Both the position numbers and the translations under genes were made by a program. DNA of 64,000 bases. Source: Marinomonas mediterranea MMB-1 (GTDB taxonomy: Bacteria > Pseudomonadota > Gammaproteobacteria > Pseudomonadales > Marinomonadaceae). The stretch lies in contig NC_015276.1 of assembly GCF_000192865.1 (NCBI RefSeq), positions 1,364,001 through 1,428,000 on the forward strand. Direction: 5' to 3'. How positions within the stretch are numbered: position 1 is the stretch's first letter; every line of letters begins with the position of its first letter. Below the pieces are notes generated by a model. It did no database searches. It was given only the letters and a program-made list of their open reading frames with translations, and was not told where the DNA came from. Shown in pieces: positions 27,267-35,455 of the stretch.

Positions 27267-27533
27267 TTAACTAGAAAAGTGTACCGAGTTAAAAATGCCT
27301 TGCAGTTCAGCATGTTTTTCTTGGTATAACGAGAGTTTTTGGGTATGTGTTAAAGCACCAGATGTATCTACTTGAGTATTTACATTAACCCTCATGCTTT
27401 CTAATTGAATACCTAAAGCATCAACACTCGAGCGGGCGTCTCGAACATCATCACTAATATTATCTGCAAATGCGGAAGTAGATAGGGCAAAAACAGATAA
27501 GCCAGATAGAATTACTTTATTAATCGTTTTCAT
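27267..27533 (-). CDS. Small exported protein, tandem paralogue 2
   Basis: An 88-residue protein of unknown family with a clear signal peptide (VILSGLSVFALSTSAFA, cleavage after about residue 23). The mature part of about 65 residues is helical and acidic, starts DNISDDVRDARSSVDAL and ends with LSLYQEKHAELQGIFNSVHF. It has no Cys. It is related throughout to the protein encoded just upstream (27555-27827), so the pair arose by tandem duplication and is probably one transcript. An AGGAAA site precedes the start. Confidence 0.75.
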   Translation of the reverse strand: MKTINKVILSGLSVFALSTSAFADNISDDVRDARSSVDALGIQLESMRVNVNTQVDTSGALTHTQKLSLYQEKHAELQGIFNSVHFSS

Positions 27534-27554
27534 CGTATTTTCCTATATATAAAA

Positions 27555-27827
27555 TTAAAGTTTTTGTGAAAAGTGAATGTTATCGAACGTATTTTGTAGC
27601 TCCTGATATTTTTCATCATACAGTGCGAGTTTTTGGCTCGGTGTAATCACACCACTGACATCGACATGCGTGTCTTCATTTACCCCAAGGCTAACAAGCG
27701 TGCTGTTTAGCGCTTCGATACCGGCTTTCGACTCTCTTATGTCATCATTAATATTGTCCGCAAAGACAGAGCTAGAAAGAGCTGCTAAAGAAAGGGCGGT
27801 TACTGCAATTTTATTTAGTGAGTTCAT
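27555..27827 (-). CDS. Small exported protein, tandem paralogue 1
   Basis: A 90-residue partner of the protein at 27267-27533, with the same plan: signal peptide (TALSLAALSSSVFA), then DNINDDIRESKAGIEAL, a central Val-rich stretch, and LALYDEKYQELQNTFDNIHF. The mature regions share the pattern DNI.DD.R....... AL and the C-terminal LY.EK..ELQ..F..-HF. A good AGGAGAG site precedes the ATG. No known domain was recognised, and a periplasmic or secreted role is inferred only from the signal peptide. Confidence 0.75.
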   Translation of the reverse strand: MNSLNKIAVTALSLAALSSSVFADNINDDIRESKAGIEALNSTLVSLGVNEDTHVDVSGVITPSQKLALYDEKYQELQNTFDNIHFSQKL

Positions 27828-28309
27828 AATGTCTCTCCTATATACGCCTTATTTTCGGCGTTTTTTAATGTGTATGCTTATATAGTAGAGGATTAAATTT
27901 TAATTTAAATAGTGGCTAAATTCGTTTCAATTTTCTTGTCGTTATAAAGGCAGAGGTTCACAATTTAATAAAACAGATAATATGATTGTGATTTCGCAAG
28001 AAAAGGGAAAGAAATATAGGAATGTGCAAAAATATACTTATTAATTTAGCTTGTTCATAAATAGTTTCTTGGCTAAAGAATCATACGCAATAGCAATGTA
28101 TGCTTATTCTGTCGAAAGCAAAAATAATGTGCACCGAATTTTTCTGGAAAATTAGCGCCTCTTCCTTAATTGCGAATGTATGATTTAAGTTCTCTTGAGA
28201 AAACTAATGGTTTTACGGGTACCTTGCTCATCTAAAGAGCTGGTTGTGCTATAGGATGTGGTTGGTGCTATAGCATGTGGTTAGTTCGATAGGAAGTGAG
28301 GCTACGGAT
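27828..28309. other. AT-rich intergenic region
   Basis: About 480 bases with no credible ORF between the small exported genes and the LysR gene. A small hairpin ACGCC/GGCGT (27844-27848 with 27857-27861) with Ts after it lies in the leader of the exported genes. The right end carries the tandem repeat listed at 28241-28296. Confidence 0.5.
28241..28296. repeat. Three 18-19-bp imperfect tandem repeats
   Basis: Units 28241-28258, 28259-28277 and 28278-28296 follow the pattern TGGTT-G-TGCTATAGGATG, with decay in the third. They lie just downstream of the LysR stop codon. They are too short, few and unspaced for a CRISPR array. Confidence 0.6.
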
Positions 28310-29197
28310 CTAACGCTGCGAAATATGATAGTCCATGATAATTTCCAAGGCGGCTTGAATAGCTGGCTCTGATCTACGTGTCTGAAGACATGTAAAGTAG
28401 ACAGGGACGGCTTGATTTACCGTGTAAATACATTCAAATAGACCGTTAAACTCTGGATGATTATTTAATTCATCATGAATCAGGCCAATTCCCACCCCTT
28501 GTGATATTAGTGTCATAACGACTTTTTCATCATCGATTCGAATCAGGTTGTCTGGTCTGAAGTTCAACTCTTTAAAGAGTTGCTCTGCTAGTTTACTACA
28601 GCACGTATTGTTTGCAGGTAATATCCAAGGTAGTGTGGCGAGATAGGTCCAGTCATTTGTTTGCTCTTCATTTAGCATTCCTTTTGGTGAAGCGAGTGAG
28701 ACACTGAACTGGTCAACTAGCTGAACAAGCTGTTCTGGCAATGGCGTTCCATACTCGTTGTAAAAAGCAACATCAAAAAAGCCATTTCTCAACCCAGGGC
28801 GAATTTCATGCGCAGGAAAGCGCTTGGCTTCTACTCTCATATTAGGGTAACAATCTGCTAGCTTCGAAATGAGCTGGCCAAGTACATGGGAGCTAGTGCT
28901 TGGGGCAATGCCAATCGTAAGTGTTTCTGATACACGATTTTTTAAGCTCTTGGCTTCTTCAAGAAAGTTGGAATAGGCACTTAGGGCATGTTGCGCCTTT
29001 GGCAAAAGCTCAGTACCTTGGGGGGTTAATATCATGCCAGTAGAGGCTCGTTCGAATAGAGGTAATCCAGTTATTTCCTCTATCGTTTTTAAGTGAGCAC
29101 TAATTGCTGGCTGACTTAAACATAGGTGTTCAGCTGCGCGTCGAACACTGCTTTCACGTGCCACAGTGACGAAACTTTTGAGTTGAGATATGTCCAT
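28310..29197 (-). CDS. LysR-family transcriptional regulator
   Basis: A 295-residue regulator with the N-terminal winged helix-turn-helix of LysR proteins (SVRRAAEHLCLSQPAISAHLKTIEEITGLPLFER, residues about 16-50). A substrate-binding effector domain spans about residues 90-290. It lies just downstream of the DASS transporter gene in the same direction (54 bases apart), so control of that transporter by its substrate is the natural inference. The effector is unknown. Confidence 0.9.
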   Translation of the reverse strand: MDISQLKSFVTVARESSVRRAAEHLCLSQPAISAHLKTIEEITGLPLFERASTGMILTPQGTELLPKAQHALSAYSNFLEEAKSLKNRVSETLTIGIAPSTSSHVLGQLISKLADCYPNMRVEAKRFPAHEIRPGLRNGFFDVAFYNEYGTPLPEQLVQLVDQFSVSLASPKGMLNEEQTNDWTYLATLPWILPANNTCCSKLAEQLFKELNFRPDNLIRIDDEKVVMTLISQGVGIGLIHDELNNHPEFNGLFECIYTVNQAVPVYFTCLQTRRSEPAIQAALEIIMDYHISQR

Positions 29198-29251
29198 TGT
29201 CTATTCCAGTTTATCTATCGCTTTGCCACACGCAACGCGCCAGTTACAGTG

Positions 29252-30685
29252 TTAGATTATGCCTAAGACGTCCCACCAAACAAAATTAATCGGCAGCAGT
29301 ATCAGTACTGTGATCAAAAAAGTGGCAAGACATAACTTGGTGACTACGCCAATGGGGAGTTTTCCCAAAGCGACGGCAGTGATCAAGGGTGGTGCCTGAT
29401 AAGGTAGAAGCACTGATGAAAACGCCATTACTTCAGACATTAGAATAGCCTCTGTCGAAAGTCCCGTAATATCTGCTAGATGCTCTGCCAGGGGGGTGAT
29501 GATAGCAGGGACGCCCGCAAGGTTCGTGACGATACCGACAATGGTCGATATTCCGGTAACAAGGCCTAGATTATAAATCAGGGATGCGTCAGAGAATGGC
29601 GCGACTTGGGTTAATAAATTGACTAGAGATTCTCCAAGCCCCGTGAACGCGATAATCGCGCCTAACCCAATGATACCCGCTGCAAATAGTAGTGTAGTGT
29701 ACTGGATGTCTTTGTTTAGGCACTGTTTACTAGTTAGGTCTGCTTTAGGAAATAAACAAATAGCACAAGCAGCTAACCCCACCCACCCTGAGGAAATCCC
29801 ATGTATGCCATCGGTTAACCACATTAAAAAGCAAAGAGTCAGTACAACAAGCAGCTGCTTTTCTTTTGTGGATAGTGTGGCGATATTACGCTCAGGAAGC
29901 GCATTTTTGGGATCGTGGCTCGGGAATAAAAAGAGAATGAGAGCTATAGTTACCAGCACTTTGCCAAGACCGAGTACTGGAAAATGCAGTACTAAATAAT
30001 CCCAATATGAAAAAGTAGTGGAGTAGAGCGCCTCGCTCATTCCTGATAGAAGCATGTTTGGCGCATTCGCTGGGAGGATGGAAAACGTGGGCAGGAAGGT
30101 GCCAAATGCAGCTGCGAGCAAGATACCGTAGCGTCCATTCGAATCCTTCTCATAGCCAAGTTGATCTATAATGGCGACGACAATAGGAATAAGTAAAACG
30201 ATGCGGCCGATACCTGACGGAATGAGGAACGCGAGCATAAGGCCAAAAAGAGCAGACCGAGTCACGATTCCTTTATAAGTTGTTCCCACTAGCTTGCCCA
30301 GTAGTCCGGCAGCTCTTAAGTTTAATCCCGTATGTTTTATTGCTGCTCCAAATACCATTCCACTGAAAAGCAGCCAGTAGGTTGACGATTCAAAACCTGA
30401 GAAGATCACGGTATTTGGGGCTAAATTTGTGATAGTGGCAAATACAAAGAGAAAAATAGCAGGCCAGAATTCCGGTACTTTACCCGTTGCCCATAGTGCA
30501 GCACAAAATACTAATAACCCTAATGTGATGGCTTGATCAGTGGGCAGAATGGTCGTGGCGCCAACCCCTACAATAATCGCGGATAGTGAGATGACGATTA
30601 GTGCAAATATTCCGTTGCTCTGATTGTTCTTATTATCGTCTATTGACGACTTTTCGGCTCGACTTCGCGTCGATAATACTTTCAT
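29252..30685 (-). CDS. DASS/SLC13-type anion transporter
   Basis: A 477-residue integral membrane protein with about 12 hydrophobic segments after a hydrophilic N-terminus of 25 residues. It resembles the divalent anion:Na+ symporter group (dicarboxylates, sulfate or related anions). Support comes from features such as LPTFSILPANAPNML in the first half and VTNLAGVPAIITPLAEHL in the second, the two Asn/Pro loops expected to form the substrate site. The substrate cannot be read from sequence. The LysR gene next door probably regulates it. Confidence 0.8.
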   Translation of the reverse strand: MKVLSTRSRAEKSSIDDNKNNQSNGIFALIVISLSAIIVGVGATTILPTDQAITLGLLVFCAALWATGKVPEFWPAIFLFVFATITNLAPNTVIFSGFESSTYWLLFSGMVFGAAIKHTGLNLRAAGLLGKLVGTTYKGIVTRSALFGLMLAFLIPSGIGRIVLLIPIVVAIIDQLGYEKDSNGRYGILLAAAFGTFLPTFSILPANAPNMLLSGMSEALYSTTFSYWDYLVLHFPVLGLGKVLVTIALILFLFPSHDPKNALPERNIATLSTKEKQLLVVLTLCFLMWLTDGIHGISSGWVGLAACAICLFPKADLTSKQCLNKDIQYTTLLFAAGIIGLGAIIAFTGLGESLVNLLTQVAPFSDASLIYNLGLVTGISTIVGIVTNLAGVPAIITPLAEHLADITGLSTEAILMSEVMAFSSVLLPYQAPPLITAVALGKLPIGVVTKLCLATFLITVLILLPINFVWWDVLGII

Positions 30686-30775
30686 ACACTAAACTCCTGT
30701 CACACTGTGTGTTAAGTTTGCGTATATCTTGTCACTAAGAGTAGAGGCGTTGCCAATTGATTTTTCTGAGGGGGG

Positions 30776-32521
30776 TCACGAAAAATGAGAGAAGGTAGTT
30801 GATTCTGCTTTTGCTCTGCCTAGATCAATTTTAATATCGGCGTGTTTAATCGTTGTTTCTCTGTGTGCAATGATTAAAACAGTGAGCCTTCCATGCAAAC
30901 TCTCTAATGCCTCTTGAATTTTCAACTCATTTTTATAGTCCAGTGCGCTGGTGGCTTCGTCTAATATCAGGAGTTGGGGTTTGGAAAGCAATGCTCGAGC
31001 TAACGCGAGCCTTTGTCGCTCTCCGCCTGACAGCCGAATCCCTCTGTCACCGACTATCGTATCCAGCTGATCAGGGAGTGAACGCACAAACTCGTCAGCG
31101 GCTGCTAATTGTAAGGCTTTCCATATTTCTTGATCTGTGATGGTTTCGCGATAGGACCAAGATAAGTTGTCTTTTATACTTTCGTTAAAAAGATAAACCT
31201 CTTGAGTCACGTAGGCAATATTTTGACGCCATGATTGGCTGGATGACGAGTCTAAAGCTACATCATCAATATAAACCTTGCCAGAGTTGGGTATTAGAAG
31301 ACCGGAGATAATATCTGCTGTTGTTGACTTTCCGACGCCAGAAGGGCCAATTAGAGCAACCGTTTGGTTGACAGGGATCGTGAAGGAGAGATCGTCAATT
31401 ATGGCTTCTGTCTTGCCTGCATATTGATACGTAACGCTCTCTACAACGATACGTTTGTTTAGTTGTATTGGTAATTCTTGACTGCTGCAAAGCGACTCTT
31501 GATGAGTAAGGCAGTCGTTTGTGATGGATTTGATGTCTGCGAATGAAGGAACGTGATGCAATAACTGTTGGAACGTTCTTTGTAAATTAGATATTTGAGG
31601 TAGCAATCGAGAAAAAACGATAAGCAACAGCAAAAGCGCTGAAATAGGAATAGCGAATATTTCAAAGGAAAAGTAAAACAAGATACTGAAAATAATCACA
31701 GCGCCAACGAGGTAGATCCATTGCGTGATTGCATTGACGCGTTGAATTTTTAAGTTCTGATCGGCTAGCTGGTGTCCTAGATCTCCTAACTTATCAATGC
31801 AGTAATCTTCATTTGAATAACTCTTGATCATCTTTAGGCTGGCAAGTTGTTCTGTAATGAGTTGGAAAATACCCTTATTGCTAACAAGGTGTTGATTACC
31901 AGACTGAAGTGCTTGCTTATTGATTGCCCTCAAAGAGACGAGTAAGCACATGGCACACCCCATCGCGACCATCGTGAGTTTCCAAGACATTAAAAATGCA
32001 AGACCTACCATGACCGTCGTTAGCGTTAACTGGTTAATTAGCTGGAGTATTAGAAAAGAGGAGTGTCCAAGTGACTGAACTTGAGCTGTAAGGCCATGTG
32101 TAAAGTCGGACATTTTTCTCTGAGTGATGAATGACCATCGGCTTTTTAGGACCAGAGTGTATAGTTCTTGCCTCAAGTGGGTTATGTAGGCTTGCTGTAT
32201 TTGACTAGATTGAACGGTAAGAGCGAGGCGTAGCGAAGCAATGATAGTGACGACTGCAATATAAAATGCGAGAACGCTGATTAGGGATAATTCAATATTT
32301 AGGAGGCTGAATAGATTATTTAAGGCATTGCTAAATACGTTTTCTTGCATGCCTCCCACATCCAGCCCGATGACTTGAAGTAATGGAATAATAAGCAATA
32401 ACCCTACTCCAGAGGTGATGCCTTGTACCAGCATTAGCAAAAATACCAAAGTAAGCGACGATGGAGCGAATTTAAAAAATTTCAAAAATGCTGAAATTAG
32501 AATACGAGTTTTATGGTCCAT
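30776..32521 (-). CDS. ABC exporter with fused ATPase, probable lasso peptide exporter
   Basis: A 581-residue half-transporter. Five or six membrane segments lie in residues about 15-310, then an ATPase domain with Walker A IGPSGVGKST, signature LSGGERQRLALARALLS and Walker B LLILDEATSALD. Exporters of this type (the D protein) secrete mature lasso peptides and give self-immunity. It ends the leftward arm of the lasso locus, 99 bases after the B2 gene, which supports that job. A role in lipid or other export cannot be excluded from sequence. Confidence 0.85.
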   Translation of the reverse strand: MDHKTRILISAFLKFFKFAPSSLTLVFLLMLVQGITSGVGLLLIIPLLQVIGLDVGGMQENVFSNALNNLFSLLNIELSLISVLAFYIAVVTIIASLRLALTVQSSQIQQAYITHLRQELYTLVLKSRWSFITQRKMSDFTHGLTAQVQSLGHSSFLILQLINQLTLTTVMVGLAFLMSWKLTMVAMGCAMCLLVSLRAINKQALQSGNQHLVSNKGIFQLITEQLASLKMIKSYSNEDYCIDKLGDLGHQLADQNLKIQRVNAITQWIYLVGAVIIFSILFYFSFEIFAIPISALLLLLIVFSRLLPQISNLQRTFQQLLHHVPSFADIKSITNDCLTHQESLCSSQELPIQLNKRIVVESVTYQYAGKTEAIIDDLSFTIPVNQTVALIGPSGVGKSTTADIISGLLIPNSGKVYIDDVALDSSSSQSWRQNIAYVTQEVYLFNESIKDNLSWSYRETITDQEIWKALQLAAADEFVRSLPDQLDTIVGDRGIRLSGGERQRLALARALLSKPQLLILDEATSALDYKNELKIQEALESLHGRLTVLIIAHRETTIKHADIKIDLGRAKAESTTFSHFS

Positions 32522-32620
32522 CGAGCTACGCCCTAAGTAAAAAAGTTATTTGGTGACATTAAACTACTCACTACTAATGAGAGTGCGGAGCGAGCGTCTA
32601 TAGGGCGCTTGTTGCTAATA

Positions 32621-33109
32621 TTAGTCATCATGAATACATTCCGATGTATAAGTAGCGGTGATGCTAAATGCTTTGTGCCCCGCTCTCCCCGTTATTACCC
32701 TGTCACCAACAAGTACCCAAGCGTGTGCTTTCATTGGTTCGTCTTTATCGTTAGTAAGTGTTGCGCCCAAATGCATAACATAGGGAATTCTATAGTACTT
32801 TAAAAGAGTGATGGCCATAACAGCCTGGACTAAGCACTTTGATTCCCAAAATGTATAACGAGAGCAAAGCTCAACGGTCTTTCCTATTCTCAACGCCCGT
32901 ATTTTTTGAGCTTCTGTCGTTGGAATACTCAACTGTGTATTTTTTAGGTAAAAGCCGAAGTAGGTAGAAAGTCGCTTATATTTCAGAGTTAAAATGAGTG
33001 CTCTTGCTAGGCCGCTAAGAGGATACAAAAAAAACAGCCAAACTTTCTCTAAAAGCGATAGCTTTAAGAAGGTGTTTATCTTACTTTTTAGTTGGTTAAT
33101 CGAGACCAT
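32621..33109 (-). CDS. Lasso peptide leader protease (B2 protein, transglutaminase-like)
   Basis: A 162-residue protein of the B2 family, the cysteine protease that removes the leader from the lasso precursor. The catalytic Cys lies in WESKCLVQAVMA (about residue 92) and the His in MKAHAWVLVGDRVITG (about residue 129), the standard spacing for this papain/transglutaminase fold. The N-terminal 50 residues are helical and partly hydrophobic, as is usual. It works with the separate RRE protein B1 encoded at 37582. A 500-base stretch with transposase debris separates it from the sulfotransferase gene. Confidence 0.9.
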   Translation of the reverse strand: MVSINQLKSKINTFLKLSLLEKVWLFFLYPLSGLARALILTLKYKRLSTYFGFYLKNTQLSIPTTEAQKIRALRIGKTVELCSRYTFWESKCLVQAVMAITLLKYYRIPYVMHLGATLTNDKDEPMKAHAWVLVGDRVITGRAGHKAFSITATYTSECIHDD

Positions 33110-33359
33110 TTAAAGCGCCTTTGAGACGAAATGCTAAAAAAATACTTGAGTGATAAAAAATCGAGCGTTCAATATAATCATATTTTTGTGTGGTGTCGGA
33201 TTTATTTTTATAATCTATGGGAAAATACGCTGCCTTTGAGGTAATTGCAAAACTGCTGTTATGACCGACATTTTTTTGCAAAAAATGAAAAAAGAGAAGA
33301 CGTGAGCTGTCGTTTCTAGCGACGATAGAGTTCTCAGACAGCATCGACATCCTCACTTT

Positions 33360-33563
33360 ATGAATGCTACGATGCCCCAACAAATTATGCAACGCTGGCA
33401 AATCGTTCAAGGCCAATTGATTCGCGCTTTACATCAAGAAATCGGGTTGCTTACCGATAATCCTCCCCTTTTGAACTGTATTAAAAAGGAGAGGATTATC
33501 GTAGAAGGACGCCACTGGAAACACTACTTGATGGAAAAGCGATCTGGTAAGAAAAGAATTTAA
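33360..33563 (+). pseudogene. Transposase remnant inside the lasso locus
   Basis: A 67-codon frame whose first 28 residues (MPQQIMQRWQIVQGQLIRAL and on to EIGLLT) resemble the N-terminus of a family of DDE transposases. After that the similarity stops. A 10-bp inverted repeat GATAATCCTC (33456-33465) with GAGGATTATC (33491-33500) interrupts it, and the remaining 25 residues are Lys-rich. The whole 33110-33612 stretch otherwise has no gene. I read it as a decayed insertion between the sulfotransferase and B2 genes, and the exact IS family is not identified. Confidence 0.45.
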
Positions 33564-33612
33564 CCCAAATCTAAATTGACAGACGCCGGTTTAAAATGAG
33601 GTAACTGTCAGA

Positions 33613-34524
33613 TCAGGTCTTACTAGTACAACTAATATGATTATTGATGGTCTCTAAATAATGAGAATCTCTAACACAGGGTCTACCTTTGTCATCAAGG
33701 TACCCTAGTTTTAGCATCATATCTCTATGAGCGTTTATTATTTGATTGGTTTGCTCTTCGCTTAGATGGTTCTTCCAATCTCCAACCATACCTTTTCGAA
33801 AAAAACGTTCCGCTTTTGGTGGTTTTTCTCTAAATCCATGTTGCTCTTCTTGCTGCTGGAGCTTCTCTATCGAGCATGTTTGAATTGCGTTCAAAATACT
33901 TTTTTTATTATGAGGAATGTTTAAAAAAGTAGCCACTTGAGTGAACGTTTCGACAGGGAAGTGCTTCATATCTTCGTATCTAATGGCTAAAACCTGAAAG
34001 GAATCTTGTTCTAACCAGCTTCTTGCATGTGTCGACCAAGAGCGTAGTGTTTGACGAACTTGATTGCTAATCATCTGATTTGAGTCACAAAGGCAAAAAG
34101 TGTCTGAGTTGAGGTTTAGAATTGCTCTATCAAGGTTTGTACTATTGTGATAGGAAAAAGAGACCGCTACATCTAGTGGGTTTCTAACGACATATACAAC
34201 CCTCATATTATCAATAAAGGGGAAAATTGCTTCATTTATAGTATTTTTAGTATACGCATCATGTACTTTATGAAATGTATTGTCTTTGATTTCTTTAAAG
34301 CGCCAACGGTATGCAGCTGGTCTCAAACAGTCTATTTCATCGTTAGTTAGATCCTCTATATCAAAACCAAGAGCGTCTTCAATCAGTTCTCTACTGCTCA
34401 AAATAGTGCTATGGAGTATATTATTAATATCGAGATCTCTATCTGCGTTTAACAATGCCGCGATAATTGACCTTGTCCAAGTGTTTCCAGATTTGGGGTA
34501 AGAAACCAATAATGTTGCGTTCAA
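33613..34524 (-). CDS. PAPS-dependent sulfotransferase
   Basis: A 303-residue Sulfotransfer_1 enzyme that moves sulfate from PAPS to a hydroxyl or amine. The 5'-phosphosulfate loop YPKSGNTW is at residues 9-16. The 3'-phosphate motif RNPLDVAVSFS is near residue 115. The C-terminal PAPS-binding FRKGMVGDWKNHL is near residue 245. All key positions look intact. It lies 26 bases after the HPr-kinase-like gene in the lasso locus, so sulfation of the lasso peptide or its precursor is a strong inference. Confidence 0.92.
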   Translation of the reverse strand: MNATLLVSYPKSGNTWTRSIIAALLNADRDLDINNILHSTILSSRELIEDALGFDIEDLTNDEIDCLRPAAYRWRFKEIKDNTFHKVHDAYTKNTINEAIFPFIDNMRVVYVVRNPLDVAVSFSYHNSTNLDRAILNLNSDTFCLCDSNQMISNQVRQTLRSWSTHARSWLEQDSFQVLAIRYEDMKHFPVETFTQVATFLNIPHNKKSILNAIQTCSIEKLQQQEEQHGFREKPPKAERFFRKGMVGDWKNHLSEEQTNQIINAHRDMMLKLGYLDDKGRPCVRDSHYLETINNHISCTSKT

Positions 34525-34550
34525 AGTGTTCGTTTCCTTGGGACTCTATT

Positions 34551-35444
34551 CTAGAGTTGCCTTATTTCATTTAGGCTGAACTCGAAAAGCTCTTTGAGCT
34601 TAAATCCCGCTTTTGGTCTAGTCAGTGCAATTATCGGAACATTTGATGCGATTGCAGTGCACATGTTCATATGATGTTGATTGAGATTCATCGCTTTTAG
34701 GTAGTTCTTTCGATAAGTATTGTTTTTTAATGGAATGAACTTCTCGATACCAGACAGAGGCGAGGAAATAATGTTCATTTCGTTGTGCGAACCAAGAATA
34801 AATATCGCTTTTAACTCAGCTGGCGACGATCTAAAGTTATTTGAAATAGGACATTCATATTTGTTAACGTTGTCTCGAACTCGCGAAAGACCAGACGTAT
34901 CATAGCTCAAGTTTGTTGCGCTATCCTCCCATAATTTTATATTCGGATAGCTAGGTATAACATGAAGATCAGACCTTATTAAAGCTAAGTCGTCGGTTAA
35001 AACTTTAAACCCATTCTGATGATATATTGCGGCGAGTGTGGATTTCCCTATTCCAGATTGCCCCGCAAATATAACCGCTTTTCCGTCTACTTCAATAGCA
35101 TTCCCGTGAATGATAAACTGACGACGCTGATAAAGTGCTGCGCCAATGCATGAACCAAGCAAAAAAATCTTTAGGTTGTCTACATTACTCTCGCTATCTG
35201 GATAATAGAGAATTTCAGTACCATTGCGAACTAGAAAGTAACCTACTCCTTGAATGCTAAGCCATAACTCGCTGTTCGATATCTTAATAAATTCGCGCTC
35301 TTCATTTGGTTTATCTATTCCATAAGTCGCGGTAATATCCTTTCGTATTTTTAGATCAATATTCTGAGTGTATGTATTGGGTAATAGCTTGCTTAATTTT
35401 ATATCACTTTCAATACATAATCCAAATGCAAAATATTCGTGCAC
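34551..35444 (-). CDS. HPr-kinase-like protein of lasso peptide locus
   Basis: A 297-residue protein with a C-terminal HPr-kinase-type P-loop domain: Walker A FAGQSGIGKST (about residues 134-144), then FKVLTDDLALI. The N-terminal half is a variable beta-rich domain. In paeninodin-type clusters a homologous kinase phosphorylates the C-terminal Ser of the lasso precursor. The precursor here ends in Ser-Ser, which fits. It is 11 bases downstream of the cyclase gene, so one transcript is near certain. Confidence 0.85.
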   Translation of the reverse strand: MHEYFAFGLCIESDIKLSKLLPNTYTQNIDLKIRKDITATYGIDKPNEEREFIKISNSELWLSIQGVGYFLVRNGTEILYYPDSESNVDNLKIFLLGSCIGAALYQRRQFIIHGNAIEVDGKAVIFAGQSGIGKSTLAAIYHQNGFKVLTDDLALIRSDLHVIPSYPNIKLWEDSATNLSYDTSGLSRVRDNVNKYECPISNNFRSSPAELKAIFILGSHNEMNIISSPLSGIEKFIPLKNNTYRKNYLKAMNLNQHHMNMCTAIASNVPIIALTRPKAGFKLKELFEFSLNEIRQL

Positions 35445-35455
35445 TGTATATCCCT

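Noticed and set aside
27844..27866. Plus-strand terminator in the leader of the small exported genes
   Set aside because: No plus-strand gene precedes it, and the 5-bp stem is weak.
28241..28296. Tandem repeats as a possible CRISPR array
   Set aside because: Only three 18-19-base units without spacers and no cas genes.
33096..33416. Minus-strand 106-codon ORF upstream of B2
   Set aside because: It overlaps the B2 start out of frame, has no family pattern and crosses the transposase remnant.
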